A stretch of DNA of 64,000 nucleotides from Sphingomonas taxi (GCA_003240625.1 QFMX01000004.1:62001-126000); one strand, 5' to 3'; positions 7,954-16,968 are shown, counted from the first letter of the stretch. A program made the numbers and translations. Notes: a model not told the origin generated them from the sequence alone.

Positions 7954-8868
7954 TCATAAGACGACCGGTGATCCCTCGAGCGCATCCTGCGGTGCGGCCC
8001 CTAGGTCGCGGTGGTCAACACTGGGGGAAAAACCCGCTTCGCGCAACCGTCGGCCGATCCGTTCGGCGACATGAACCGACCGGTGTCTCCCTCCGGTACA
8101 CCCAATCGCGACCGTCACGTACGACTTGCCTTCCGCCCTGTAGCGCGGGAGCAACAGCATCAGCAGTTCCTCGATCCGACTCACCGCCGCCTCGTACGCG
8201 GGATCGGCCATGATGTAGGCGGACACGTCGCCGTCGAGCCCGGTACCGGGACGCAGCCTGGAGTCCCAGTGCGGGTTGCGCAGGAACCGCATGTCGAACA
8301 CCAGGTCGGCGTTGCGCGGCAGGCCGCGGGCGAATCCGAACGACCGGATCGACAGCGTCGGCTCGCCGAGACGTTCGCCAGAGAAATTGGCGCGGATCTG
8401 TTGCGCGAGTTCGTTAGCCGACATCTCGGTCGTGTCGATCAGCCGGTTCGCCCAGTCGCGCAGTGGCGCGAGCAGATCGCGCTCGCGGCCGATGCCGTCT
8501 ATCGCGGGCCGGTCCAGCGCGAGCGGATGGCGCCGCCGCGTCTCGGAATAGCGCCGCTCGAGTTCGGCGGCCGAGCAATCGAGGAACAGCGTACCAATTT
8601 CGAGACCGTGGCGATCGCGGAATTCGCGAATCCGGCGAACGATCCGCTCGGGGTCGAAATCGCGGGTACGCGCGCCGATGCCGATCGCGAGCGGCTGCGA
8701 ATCGTCGGGCGAACCCTCGGGGAGGGGCGCATCGAGCAATCGGTCGAGCAACAGCAGAGGCAGGTTGTCGACGACCTCCCAGCCGAGATCCTCTAGCGTC
8801 TTGAGGACGGTCGACTTGCCGGCCCCCGACATGCCGGTGACGAGCAGGATGTCCTTCGGACGGGTCAT
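7954..8868 (-). CDS. rapZ: RNase adapter / nucleotide-binding protein RapZ
   Basis: A 304-residue P-loop protein with Walker A GMSGAGKST (12-20), a Walker-B-like region (TLFLDCSAAELERRYSETRRRHPL), and the conserved C-terminal half (SFGFARGLPRNADLVFDMRFL, IGCTGGRHRSVHVAE). In E. coli RapZ delivers GlmZ sRNA to RNase E and controls glucosamine-6-phosphate synthase. In alphaproteobacteria the RNA partner is less clear. Its position between hprK and the EIIA gene links it to PTS signalling. It overlaps the hprK stop by 4 bases. Confidence 0.94.
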   Translation of the reverse strand: MTRPKDILLVTGMSGAGKSTVLKTLEDLGWEVVDNLPLLLLDRLLDAPLPEGSPDDSQPLAIGIGARTRDFDPERIVRRIREFRDRHGLEIGTLFLDCSAAELERRYSETRRRHPLALDRPAIDGIGRERDLLAPLRDWANRLIDTTEMSANELAQQIRANFSGERLGEPTLSIRSFGFARGLPRNADLVFDMRFLRNPHWDSRLRPGTGLDGDVSAYIMADPAYEAAVSRIEELLMLLLPRYRAEGKSYVTVAIGCTGGRHRSVHVAERIGRRLREAGFSPSVDHRDLGAAPQDALEGSPVVL

Positions 8869-9296
8869 TCTAAAGGCTCCGGATTGCGCAATGCGAGTTC
8901 GACCTTGATCGGGGCGGAGGCTTCGAAGGGGGCGACCGCGAACTGGCGGACGTCGATCCCGGCGACCTTCCGGGCACGGCGTTCGGGCATCCGCTCGATC
9001 GCGCCGTCGATCCGGACGAGCAGGCCCACCGGAACGTCGTCGACATGCGGCATGGCAAGGATGCCGATGCCGCGGACTTCGATCCGGCCGGCGATCGTCG
9101 TCGGTGCGCGTGCGAGGAGGGTTTTGCCCGAGCGTACCACGAGCGTCTGGTCGTCGCTGACCAGGATCGCGCCCCGGTCGATCAGGCGCAGTGCGAGGTC
9201 GGACTTGCCCGATCCCGACGCGCCCTCGATCAGCACGGCAAGCCCGTCGATCGCGACCGTGGTGGCGTGGAGCCGATCGGAGGAGGGGACAGCCAC
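8865..9296 (-). CDS. hprK: HPr kinase/phosphorylase, short alphaproteobacterial form
   Basis: At 143 residues it corresponds only to the C-terminal kinase domain of Firmicute HprK (about 310 residues), with Walker A GASGSGKS (25-32), then SDDQT, and GRIEVRGIGIL matching the HPrK signature. It should phosphorylate HPr on Ser49. The short form is normal in alphaproteobacteria and is not a truncation. It lies 9 bases after chvG and overlaps rapZ, physically linking envelope sensing and PTS control. Confidence 0.92.
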   Translation of the reverse strand: MAVPSSDRLHATTVAIDGLAVLIEGASGSGKSDLALRLIDRGAILVSDDQTLVVRSGKTLLARAPTTIAGRIEVRGIGILAMPHVDDVPVGLLVRIDGAIERMPERRARKVAGIDVRQFAVAPFEASAPIKVELALRNPEPLE

Positions 9297-9305
9297 GTGC
9301 GGTCC

Positions 9306-10889
9306 TTACAACGGCATATCGGCGAGCGGTAGTCGCACGACGAAGCGCGCGCCACCGATCCGGTCCTCTCGCGATTCGACGAAGATCGCGCCCTGGTGCC
9401 CATCGACGATAGTGCGCGCGATCGCGAGGCCCAGGCCCGAATGCTGGCCGAACGTCTCGCTGTCCGGGCGGACCGAGTGAAAGCGCTTGAACACGTCCTC
9501 GCGCGCCTCCTCGGGAACGCCGGGGCCCTCGTCCTCGACGCGGATGACGAGTTCGTCGCGGTCGGGGATCGCCGAGATCGCGATCAGGCCACCATCGGGC
9601 GAGAAGGACAGCGCGTTGTCGATCAAATTCTCGAACACGCGTTCGAGCCGCGCGCCTTCGCCAAGTACGATCGTCGGGTCGTCGGCATTCCGGTCGAATC
9701 GAAGCCGGATGCCACGCTCGACCCCGCGCGTGTCGCGCTGCGCGACCAGTCCGTCGATCATCGCGGCGATATCGACCGGCTCGAACTTGGCGCGGCTCAA
9801 CTGGGCGTCGAGTCGCGAAGCCTCGGAGATATCCGAAAGCAACCGGTCCAGCCGCTGGACGTCGTCACGAACGATCGCGAGCAACTGCGCCTGGAGCGCC
9901 GGGTCCTTCACGCGCGACAGGCCCTCGACCGCGGATCGGAGCGAGGCGAGCGGGTTCTTCATCTCGTGCGTCACGTCGGCGGCGAACGCCTCGGTCGCAT
10001 CGATCCGCGCCCTCAGCGCAAGGCTCATGTCGGAGAGCGCCCGCGCGAGCATGCCAAGTTCGTCGCGGCGCGAGGGAAGGCGAGGCACCACCACTTCGCG
10101 CGCACGACCGAGGCGGACGCGCACCGCGGCACGGGCGAGGCGGCGGAGCGGACGGACGATCGTCCGCGCCAGGAACAGAGACAGCAGGATCGACACGATC
10201 GACACGCCGAGCAGCACCATGCTGAGCCGGAACCGTTCGATCCGCACCGTCCGGGTGATGTCGCGCGCGTTTACCGTCGTCATCACGACCCCGCCGGCGC
10301 GAAGCGGCGCGGCGGCGGTGATGACCGGCGTCCGATCGGGCGCGCGCCAGACCGTCGTCGCAACCCGGCGTCGGGCCTGGGCCGTGGCGACGTCGGGCCA
10401 GCGCTGGCCCTCGTTGCGCTCGCGGTAGAGCGGCGGCCGCGGCGCCATCACGACGATATCGATCGCCGCGTCCAGGAACCGCGCGATGACCTGATCGCGG
10501 TCCTCCTTGTCGGGATCCTGCAGGACGAAATTGCGCAGCCCTAGCGTCCGGCTGTCGACCACCGTCGTGCCGCCGCCGTCGAACAGGCGAATGCGCGATC
10601 CGGTGTCCGAGGCCAGCCTTAGCACCAGCGGGTTGCGCTGCGCAGGGTCGACCGACGAGATCGCCTCGCCGATCAGCCGCGCCTCACGCGCGGTCTGCGC
10701 GACGCGGCTGTCGACGATCCGGCTGCGGTAGGAATCCAAGTAGAAGAACCCGCCTGCGAGTAGCAGCAACGCGAAGATGTTGACCGCCAGGATGCGCCGC
10801 GTGAGCGAGATCTGTCCCGACCAGCGCAGCGTGAGATCGCGGCCGTCGTCGCCGAGCTCATTCCTCAGAAAATCGATACCCGGCACCAT
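9306..10889 (-). CDS. chvG: Sensor histidine kinase ChvG
   Basis: A 527-residue inner-membrane kinase. TM1 is at about 32-52, a periplasmic sensor loop follows to about 220, TM2 is at about 225-247, then HAMP, HisKA with phospho-His308 in THEMKNPLASLRS, and an HATPase domain (NLIDNALSFSPDGG, EDEGPGVPEE, GLGLAIARTIVDGHQG). ChvG/ExoS responds to acid or envelope stress and controls ChvI. The reading frame starts inside the last codons of chvI (32-base overlap), suggesting translational coupling; no later Met lies before TM1. Confidence 0.93.
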   Translation of the reverse strand: MVPGIDFLRNELGDDGRDLTLRWSGQISLTRRILAVNIFALLLLAGGFFYLDSYRSRIVDSRVAQTAREARLIGEAISSVDPAQRNPLVLRLASDTGSRIRLFDGGGTTVVDSRTLGLRNFVLQDPDKEDRDQVIARFLDAAIDIVVMAPRPPLYRERNEGQRWPDVATAQARRRVATTVWRAPDRTPVITAAAPLRAGGVVMTTVNARDITRTVRIERFRLSMVLLGVSIVSILLSLFLARTIVRPLRRLARAAVRVRLGRAREVVVPRLPSRRDELGMLARALSDMSLALRARIDATEAFAADVTHEMKNPLASLRSAVEGLSRVKDPALQAQLLAIVRDDVQRLDRLLSDISEASRLDAQLSRAKFEPVDIAAMIDGLVAQRDTRGVERGIRLRFDRNADDPTIVLGEGARLERVFENLIDNALSFSPDGGLIAISAIPDRDELVIRVEDEGPGVPEEAREDVFKRFHSVRPDSETFGQHSGLGLAIARTIVDGHQGAIFVESREDRIGGARFVVRLPLADMPL

Positions 10890-11565
10890 ATAATGTCTCG
10901 ATTGCGTCGAACGCGGGGTCGACCTGCCTGAACTTGCGGCGGAGTCGCTTTATGTGGCTGTCGATGGTCCGGTCGTCGACATAGATGTCGTCTTGATACG
11001 CCGCGTCCATCAGCTGGTTGCGCGTCTTGACGATGCCGGGTCGTTGCGCAAGCGTTTCGAGGATCATGAACTCGGTGACCGTCAGCGTGACCGGCTCGCC
11101 GCCCCACAAGGTCCGATGCCGCGCCGGATCCATGCTGAGCCGGCCGCGCGCGAGTGGTCCGGCGGCTTCCGCTTCGGTCTCGGTACCCGGCGACTGCGCG
11201 AGTTCGGTCCGGCGCAGGATCGCGCGGATGCGGGCGATCAACAGCCGCTGCGAGAACGGCTTGGCGATATAGTCGTCGGCCCCCATCGCGAGCCCGAGCG
11301 CCTCGTCGAGCTCGTCGTCCTTGCTGGTGAGGAAGATCACCGGGATCTGGCTCTTCTTGCGCAGCCGACGGAGCAGTTCGAGCCCGTCCATCCGCGGCAT
11401 CTTGATATCGAAGATCGCGAGGTCGGGCGGGTTGTCGGTCAGCGCCTTGAGCGCGGTCTCGCCGTCCGAATAGACGCGCGTGACGAAGCCCTCGGTCTGC
11501 AGCGCGATCGACACGGAGGTCAGGATGTTGCGGTCGTCGTCGACCAGCGCGATCGTTGCGGTCAT
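10858..11565 (-). CDS. chvI: OmpR-type response regulator ChvI
   Basis: A 235-residue regulator. The receiver domain has phospho-Asp53 (IFDIKMPRMDG) and the conserved Lys in ADDYIAKPFS; a winged-helix DNA-binding domain follows (VTEFMILETLAQRPG, DAAYQDDIYVDDRTIDSHIKRLRRK). I use the ATG at 11565 (MTATIALVDDD), the normal family start; the frame stays open upstream to 11637 but without family-like sequence. In Rhizobiales ChvI governs envelope, acid and exopolysaccharide genes. It is the first gene of the operon and diverges from pckA, a conserved arrangement. Confidence 0.94.
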   Translation of the reverse strand: MTATIALVDDDRNILTSVSIALQTEGFVTRVYSDGETALKALTDNPPDLAIFDIKMPRMDGLELLRRLRKKSQIPVIFLTSKDDELDEALGLAMGADDYIAKPFSQRLLIARIRAILRRTELAQSPGTETEAEAAGPLARGRLSMDPARHRTLWGGEPVTLTVTEFMILETLAQRPGIVKTRNQLMDAAYQDDIYVDDRTIDSHIKRLRRKFRQVDPAFDAIETLYGAGYRFSEE

Positions 11566-11724
11566 TTTTGGGCCGTCATCTCTGGCTCGCTCGCCTCGGT
11601 CGTTGGCGTATCGGCGTAGGCCAAACCGTGCCGGCACTCAACTAAGACCGTATCGGGACCGCGTTATCGATTGGCGCATTTGACCCGTGGAAAGGCGCCC
11701 CGTACAGCCGCGCGCAACGACATA

Positions 11725-11734
11725 CATACGTATG
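11725..11734. promoter_or_regulatory. Palindrome upstream of pckA
   Basis: CATACGTATG is a perfect 10-base palindrome centred about 28 bases before the pckA start, in the 192-base region shared with divergent chvI. It could be an operator or hairpin. No direct repeats of the kind described for ChvI targets were recognised, so the binding protein is unknown. Confidence 0.3.
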
Positions 11735-11757
11735 CGAACACTATCTGGAGAGATGCC

Positions 11758-13368
11758 TTGTCCAACGAACGTATTCCGGCCGGCGGCCTCGCCGCGCAGG
11801 GGATAGAAACCCGCGCCACCCTGCATTGGAACCTCGTCACCGCACAGCTTGTCGAAGCCGCGCTCGAGCGCGGCGAAGGGACACTGTCCGCCGATGGCCC
11901 GCTGGTCGTCGAGACCGCGCCGCATACCGGACGCTCGGCGCAGGACAAGTTCATCGTCCGCGATGCCGAGACCGACGCGACGGTCTGGTGGGGCAAGAGC
12001 AACAAGGCGATGGAGCCCGCGCATTTCGCCGCGCTGAAGGAAGATTTCTTCGCCGCGCTGGCCGCCAAGGACGAGCTGTTCGTCCAGGATCTTTACGGCG
12101 GGTCGCAGGCCGATCACCGCGTGCAGGTCCGCGTCGTCACCGAACTCGCCTGGCACAACCTGTTCATCCGGACGATGCTGGTGCGGCCCGAGCAGGCGGC
12201 GCTGAAGGACTTCGTCGCGGACTACACGATCATCGACCTGCCGAGCTTCCGCGCCGATCCCGCGCGCCACGGCTGCCGCAGCGAGACGGTGATCGCGGTG
12301 AACTTTACCGACAAGCTGATCCTGATCGGCGGCACGAAATATGCCGGCGAGATGAAGAAGTCGGTGTTCGGCCTGCTCAACTATCTGCTCCCGCCGACCG
12401 GCGTGATGCCGATGCATTGCTCGGCGAACATGGGCGCGAACGGCGACACCGCGGTGTTCTTCGGCCTGTCGGGCACCGGCAAGACGACGCTCTCGGCCGA
12501 CGCCAGCCGCACGCTGATCGGCGACGACGAGCATGGCTGGTCCGACACCGCGGTCTTCAATTTCGAGGGGGGCTGCTACGCCAAGATGATCCGCCTGTCC
12601 GCCGATGCCGAGCCGGAGATCTTCGCAACTACCAAGCGGTTCGGGACGGTGCTCGAGAACGTCGTGATGGACCCGGCGACGCGGTTGCTCGATCTCGACG
12701 ATCACAGTCTCGCCGAGAACAGCCGCGGCGCGTACCCGATCGACTTCATCCCGAATGCCTCGGCCGAGAACATGGGGCCGGTGCCGCGCAATATCGTGAT
12801 GCTGACCGCGGACGCGTACGGCGTGCTGCCGCCGATCGCCAAGCTGACGCCCGACCAAGCGATGTACCATTTCCTCTCGGGCTATACCGCGCGCGTCGCC
12901 GGGACTGAGATCGGCGTGACCGAGCCCGACGCGACCTTCTCGACCTGTTTCGGCGCCCCGTTCATGCCGCGGCATCCGTCGGTGTACGGCAATCTGCTCA
13001 AGGAGCGTATCGCCAAGGGCGGCGTCGATTGCTGGCTGGTCAACACCGGCTGGACCGGCGGCAAATACGGCGTCGGCAACCGCATGCCGATCAAGGCCAC
13101 CCGGGCGTTGCTGAACGCGGCGCTCGACGGGAGCCTCAACGATGCCGAATTCCGGACGGACCCGAACTTCGGCTTCCAGGTCCCGGTAAGCGTCCCCGGC
13201 GTCGACAGCGCCATCCTCGACCCGCGCACCACCTGGGCGGACAAGGACGCGTACGATGCGACGGCGGCCAAGCTGGTAGACCTGTTCGTCGAGAACTTCG
13301 CCCAGTTCGCCGAACACGTCGACGAGGGTGTCCGACAGGCCGCACCGAGGGTTAAAGAGGCGGCCTAA
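11758..13368 (+). CDS. pckA: Phosphoenolpyruvate carboxykinase (ATP)
   Basis: Converts oxaloacetate and ATP to PEP, the first step of gluconeogenesis. The kinase-1a P-loop GLSGTGKTT lies at residues 236-244; other signatures are GTKYAGEMKKSVFG, IGDDEHGWSD and NTGWTGGKYGVGNRM. I chose the TTG at 11758 because GGAG lies 7 bases upstream and the product (536 residues, beginning SNERIPAGGLAAQGI) matches E. coli PckA (540). The in-frame ATG at 11671 would add 29 unrelated residues. The divergent chvI gene suggests control by ChvG/ChvI. PEP also links it to the adjacent PTS genes. Confidence 0.96.
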   Translation: MSNERIPAGGLAAQGIETRATLHWNLVTAQLVEAALERGEGTLSADGPLVVETAPHTGRSAQDKFIVRDAETDATVWWGKSNKAMEPAHFAALKEDFFAALAAKDELFVQDLYGGSQADHRVQVRVVTELAWHNLFIRTMLVRPEQAALKDFVADYTIIDLPSFRADPARHGCRSETVIAVNFTDKLILIGGTKYAGEMKKSVFGLLNYLLPPTGVMPMHCSANMGANGDTAVFFGLSGTGKTTLSADASRTLIGDDEHGWSDTAVFNFEGGCYAKMIRLSADAEPEIFATTKRFGTVLENVVMDPATRLLDLDDHSLAENSRGAYPIDFIPNASAENMGPVPRNIVMLTADAYGVLPPIAKLTPDQAMYHFLSGYTARVAGTEIGVTEPDATFSTCFGAPFMPRHPSVYGNLLKERIAKGGVDCWLVNTGWTGGKYGVGNRMPIKATRALLNAALDGSLNDAEFRTDPNFGFQVPVSVPGVDSAILDPRTTWADKDAYDATAAKLVDLFVENFAQFAEHVDEGVRQAAPRVKEAA

Positions 13369-13376
13369 CTAAAACT

Positions 13377-13397
13377 CCTCTCCCTCCGGGGGAGAGG
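13377..13397 (+). terminator. Possible pckA terminator hairpin
   Basis: CCTCTCCC and GGGAGAGG form an 8-base-pair stem around a 5-base loop, starting 9 bases after the pckA stop. There is no T-run, so termination would be inefficient or Rho-assisted. It could equally be a solo repeat unit. Confidence 0.4.
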
Positions 13398-13499
13398 AAG
13401 GGGCCCGCACGACGCAGTCGAGTGGGAAGGTGAGGGCACGTGATACGGGGTGCCCTCACCCTCGCCGCCACGCGTCTTTCCCACCCCAAACCTTCTTCC

Positions 13500-13608
13500 C
13501 CCTCTCCCTGAAAGGGAGGGGCCGGGGGTGGGTAGGCTGGCTTGAGTTACGACGGTTCGGGCATGCGGAACCCGACCCACCCCCAACCCCTCCCTTCCAG
13601 GGAGGGGA
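13500..13608. repeat. Paired inverted G+C-rich intergenic repeat (type A1)
   Basis: Left copy CCTCTCCCTGAAAGGGAGGG plus GCCGGGGGTGGGTAG; inverted right copy from about 13574 (GACCCACCCCCAACCCCTCC, then CTTCCAGGGAGGGG). About 37 bases separate them. Closely similar pairs are at 16656-16764 and 18871-18977. It lies between convergent pckA and the nfeD-like gene. Confidence 0.85.
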
Positions 13609-13617
13609 GCAGCGAGC

Positions 13618-14082
13618 TCAGCCCTCCGAGAGCGGGGTAGGACTAACCAGCTCCACCACCACCTCACCGTCAACAACCGCCGCAACACGAACCCGTGCAC
13701 CAACGCCCGCATCCTTACCACGAGCTGGCCAGCTTCCATCGCCCACCAGCACGCGCCCGCGGCCGCCGATGATCGCCGTTTCGACAACGACGACTTGCCC
13801 AACCAGCCGAGCAGACCGGTCGTTCAACATCGGATCCCCGCCCTCGACCGGATAATCCCGGTACCAGCGCTTCCCGATCAGCACCGTAACCGCGGTCCAG
13901 ACCGCGAACGCGGCGAGTTGCGCTGCTACCGGTAAATCCGGCAGCGCGAACACCGCGACCCCGGTCACCGCGGCGGCGATGGCCAGGAACACCAGGAACA
14001 CCCCCGGCACCGCCAGTTCCGCGATCCCGAGCACCAGCGCCGCGATCAGCCACGCGCCCGCGGCACCACCGACCACGTCCAT
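13618..14082 (-). CDS. NfeD-like membrane protein
   Basis: A 154-residue protein with two or three N-terminal hydrophobic segments (AWLIAALVLGIAELAVPGVF, VFLAIAAAVTGVAVFAL, AAFAVWTAVTVLI) and a C-terminal OB-fold-like NfeD domain (LVGQVVVVETAIIGGRGRV, ARVRVAAVVDGEVVVELV). This is the short NfeD1b-type form without a serine protease domain. NfeD proteins pair with SPFH proteins and help place them in the membrane. Its ATG overlaps the stop of the SPFH gene (TGATG). Confidence 0.88.
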   Translation of the reverse strand: MDVVGGAAGAWLIAALVLGIAELAVPGVFLVFLAIAAAVTGVAVFALPDLPVAAQLAAFAVWTAVTVLIGKRWYRDYPVEGGDPMLNDRSARLVGQVVVVETAIIGGRGRVLVGDGSWPARGKDAGVGARVRVAAVVDGEVVVELVSPTPLSEG

Positions 14083-15068
14083 CAGCTTTTCGGAACCTCG
14101 GTCGACTTCGACAACTCGAACGGCCCTCGCGCGGCAGGCTTGGCCGGCGGCGACGCGACCGCATCGCGCAGCGCATCCTTCGCAAGTTCGCCAATCCCGC
14201 CAAGCGTCCCCATCAACTGCGTAGCCTCGACCGGAAACAGGATCGTCTTCGCATTGGGCGAGGTCGCGAACTTGCCGATCGCCTCGACATATTTCTGCGC
14301 GATGAAGTAATTGATCGCCTGCGCACCACCCTCCTCGATCGCCTGCGACACCGCGCGCGTCGCCGAAGCCTCCGCCACCGCCGCCCGCTCGCGCGCCTCG
14401 GCATCGCGGAACGCCGATTCCTTGCGCCCCTCGGACTCGAGGATCCGCGCCTGCTTCTGCCCCTCGGCCCGCAGGATCTCGGACGCCCGCGAACCCTCCG
14501 CGTCCAGAATGTTGGCCCGCTTCTCGCGCTCGGCCTTCATCTGCCGCCCCATCGCGTTGACGATGTCGGCCGGCGGACGGATGTCCTTGATCTCGACGCG
14601 CGTGATCTTCACGCCCCACGGCGTCGTCGCATGATCGACCACGTTCAGCAGCCGCGCATTGATCTCGTCGCGCTTCGACAGAGTCTCGTCGAGGTCCATC
14701 GACCCCATCACCGTGCGCAGGTTCGTCGTCGTGAGCTGCAACAACGCCTGGTACAGGTCCGACACCTCGTACGCCGCCTTGGCCGAGTCGAGCACCTGGA
14801 AGAACACGACCCCATCGGTCGAGATCATCGCGTTGTCCTTGGTGATGATCTCCTGCCCGGGGATATCGATCACCTGCTCCATCATGTTCACCTTCCGCCC
14901 GACGCGGTAGAAGAACGCGGGGTAGAAGTTGAAGCCGGGCCGCGCGACCGTCGTGAAGCGGCCGAAATGCTCGATGGTGTATTGATAGCCTTGGCGGACG
15001 ATCTTGATGCTGGTGAAGAGGTACAGCAGCACCAGCGCCAGCAGGAGCGCGGCAACGATCAGGCCCAT
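14082..15068 (-). CDS. SPFH/stomatin-family membrane protein (QmcA-like)
   Basis: One N-terminal membrane segment (LIVAALLLALVLLYLFTSI), then a Band-7/SPFH domain (VRQGYQYTIEHFGRF, RPGFNFYPAFFYRV, DIPGQEIITKDNAMISTDGV) and a long charged Ala/Glu/Arg-rich coiled coil (about 185-260). Length is 328 residues from the ATG at 15068, which has GGGGGA seven bases upstream; the ATG at 15083 is an alternative. SPFH proteins form membrane microdomains and modulate proteases such as FtsH. It is paired with nfeD downstream, the classic arrangement. Confidence 0.9.
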   Translation of the reverse strand: MGLIVAALLLALVLLYLFTSIKIVRQGYQYTIEHFGRFTTVARPGFNFYPAFFYRVGRKVNMMEQVIDIPGQEIITKDNAMISTDGVVFFQVLDSAKAAYEVSDLYQALLQLTTTNLRTVMGSMDLDETLSKRDEINARLLNVVDHATTPWGVKITRVEIKDIRPPADIVNAMGRQMKAEREKRANILDAEGSRASEILRAEGQKQARILESEGRKESAFRDAEARERAAVAEASATRAVSQAIEEGGAQAINYFIAQKYVEAIGKFATSPNAKTILFPVEATQLMGTLGGIGELAKDALRDAVASPPAKPAARGPFELSKSTEVPKS

Positions 15069-15188
15069 CGAACAATCCCCCATCCGTGTATCGCAACGCT
15101 ATAGCACGTCGCGCGCTACAGGGCCTAGCCGTGCGCGCGCGCTTTGGTTACATGGCGCGCCACCTCACACCCAGGAACGGCAGCTCTC

Positions 15189-16646
15189 ATGGATATCCGC
15201 CTCGGCCTCACATTCGACGACGTCCTCCTGTATCCGGGGGAATCGGACGTGCTGCCAAGCCAGGCCGATACCCGGACGCAGGTGACGCGCGGCATCGCGC
15301 TCAACATCCCGATCCTCTCGTCCGCAATGGACACCGTCACCGAAGCCGACATGGCGATCGTCATGGCGCAGCTCGGCGGCATCGGCGTGCTCCACCGCAA
15401 TCTCACGATCGAGGAGCAGGTGGTGGCGGTGCGCCAGGTCAAGCGCTTCGAATCGGGCATGGTGGTCAACCCGATCACGATCAGGCCGACCGCGACTCTC
15501 GGCGAGGCGCAGGCGCTGATGTCCGGCCACCGGATCAGCGGCATCCCGGTCGTCGAGGCGGACGGCAAGCTGGTCGGCATCCTCACCAACCGCGACGTGC
15601 GTTTCGCGGGCGATCCGAAACAGCCGGTCAGCGAACTGATGACGCACGAGAACCTCGCGACCGTCTCGACCGAAGTCGGCAAGGAAGAGGCACGCCGCCT
15701 GCTCCACGCCCGCCGCATCGAGAAGCTGCTCGTGGTCGATGCACAGTATCGCTGCGTCGGCCTGATCACCGTCAAGGACATCGAGAAGGCGGTGATGTTC
15801 CCGGACGCCACCAAGGACGAGGCGGGCCGCCTGCGCGTGGCCGCGGCGACGACGGTCGGCGACAAGGGCTTCGACCGGACCGAACAGCTGGTCGACGCCG
15901 GCTGCGACCTGATCGTGATCGACACCGCGCATGGCCACAACCGCGACGTCGGCCGCGCGGTCGAGCGCGTGAAGAAGCTGTCCAACTCGGTCCAGGTGGT
16001 GGCGGGCAACGTCGCGACCGGCGAAGCGACGCGCGCGCTGATCGGCGCGGGCGCGGACGGCATCAAGGTCGGCATCGGCCCCGGCTCGATCTGCACGACG
16101 CGGGTGGTCGCCGGCGTCGGCGTGCCGCAGCTCACGGCGGTGATGGATTGCGCCGAGGCGGGCCACAAGGCCGGCGTCCCGGTGATCGCCGACGGCGGCA
16201 TCCGCACCTCGGGCGACATGGCCAAGGCCCTCGCAGCGGGCGCGTCCACCGTCATGATCGGCTCGCTGCTGGCCGGCACCGACGAGGCGCCCGGCGAGAC
16301 GTTCCTGTATCAGGGCCGTGCCTACAAGTCGTACCGCGGCATGGGCTCGGTCGGCGCGATGGGCCGCGGCTCGGCGGATCGCTATTTCCAGGGCGACATC
16401 AAGGATCAGCTGAAGCTCGTCCCCGAGGGCATCGAGGGCCAGGTCGCGTACAAGGGCCCGGCACGAGACGTCGTCCACCAGCTCGTCGGCGGCATTAAGG
16501 CAGCGATGGGCTATACCGGCTCGGCGACGATCTCGGACCTCCAGGCCCGTGCCGAGTTCGTGCAGATCACCGGTGCGGGCTTGATGGAGAGCCATGTCCA
16601 CGACGTGACGATCACCCGCGAAGCGCCCAATTACCCCACGCGGTAA
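15189..16646 (+). CDS. guaB: Inosine-5'-monophosphate dehydrogenase
   Basis: Oxidises IMP to XMP with NAD+, the committed step to GMP. A TIM barrel is interrupted by a CBS-domain pair (about 95-205). The active-site loop GPGSICTTRVV has catalytic Cys302, and the phosphate-binding stretch ADGGIRTSGD and the flap YRGMGSVGAM are present. Length is 485 residues (E. coli 488). Start at 15189 (MDIRLGLTFDDVLL), with AGGAA about 11 bases upstream; the frame is open further upstream without homologous sequence. Confidence 0.97.
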   Translation: MDIRLGLTFDDVLLYPGESDVLPSQADTRTQVTRGIALNIPILSSAMDTVTEADMAIVMAQLGGIGVLHRNLTIEEQVVAVRQVKRFESGMVVNPITIRPTATLGEAQALMSGHRISGIPVVEADGKLVGILTNRDVRFAGDPKQPVSELMTHENLATVSTEVGKEEARRLLHARRIEKLLVVDAQYRCVGLITVKDIEKAVMFPDATKDEAGRLRVAAATTVGDKGFDRTEQLVDAGCDLIVIDTAHGHNRDVGRAVERVKKLSNSVQVVAGNVATGEATRALIGAGADGIKVGIGPGSICTTRVVAGVGVPQLTAVMDCAEAGHKAGVPVIADGGIRTSGDMAKALAAGASTVMIGSLLAGTDEAPGETFLYQGRAYKSYRGMGSVGAMGRGSADRYFQGDIKDQLKLVPEGIEGQVAYKGPARDVVHQLVGGIKAAMGYTGSATISDLQARAEFVQITGAGLMESHVHDVTITREAPNYPTR

Positions 16647-16655
16647 CGGCACTTC

Positions 16656-16764
16656 CCCCCTCCCTGAAAGGGAGGGGCAGGGGGTGGGTAGGTTTCCCCA
16701 AGCTCTTCCTCGAGTGGCCAAAAGGAGCCGACCCACCCCCAACCCCTCCCTTTGAGGGGGGGAG
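16656..16764. repeat. Paired inverted G+C-rich intergenic repeat (type A1)
   Basis: CCCTCCCTGAAAGGGAGGGG plus CAGGGGGTGGGTAGG, then about 35 unlike bases, then the inverse (GACCCACCCCCAACCCCTCC, CTTTGAGGGGGG). It begins 10 bases after guaB and could serve as its terminator. It is the first of three repeat units in this gap. Confidence 0.85.
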
Positions 16765-16863
16765 CAAGTCGTACCAGCTGCCACCCGGCGCCCTAATCGC
16801 GATCATGCCCAGAGCCGCGACCATTCGAGGTTTCTTCCCAAGTCCGCTGCTCCTCCAATATTC

Positions 16864-16968
16864 CGTCATCCCGGCGAACGCCGAGACCCACGGCCACGGT
16901 GGACCCAGCGTAGCGCGCAACCATCATCCAAACCGCAACCATGGGTCCCGGCGTTCGCCGGGATGACG
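16864..16968. repeat. Paired inverted intergenic repeat (type B)
   Basis: CGTCATCCCGGCGAACGCCG followed by AGACCCA; its inverse TGGGTCCCGGCGTTCGCCGG plus GATGACG lies at 16942-16968. About 50 bases separate the arms. A second pair of this type, with AAAG in place of ACG, is at 38000-38081. Together with its neighbours it makes up most of the 498-base gene-free stretch between guaB and rsmB. Confidence 0.85.

Noticed and set aside
8865..9296. hprK as a truncated pseudogene
   Set aside because: The short single-domain form with intact Walker A is the normal alphaproteobacterial HprK and is in an intact operon.
11566..11637. Upstream extension of chvI to an ATG at 11637
   Set aside because: The added 24 residues are unlike any OmpR-type receiver and the family start lies at 11565.
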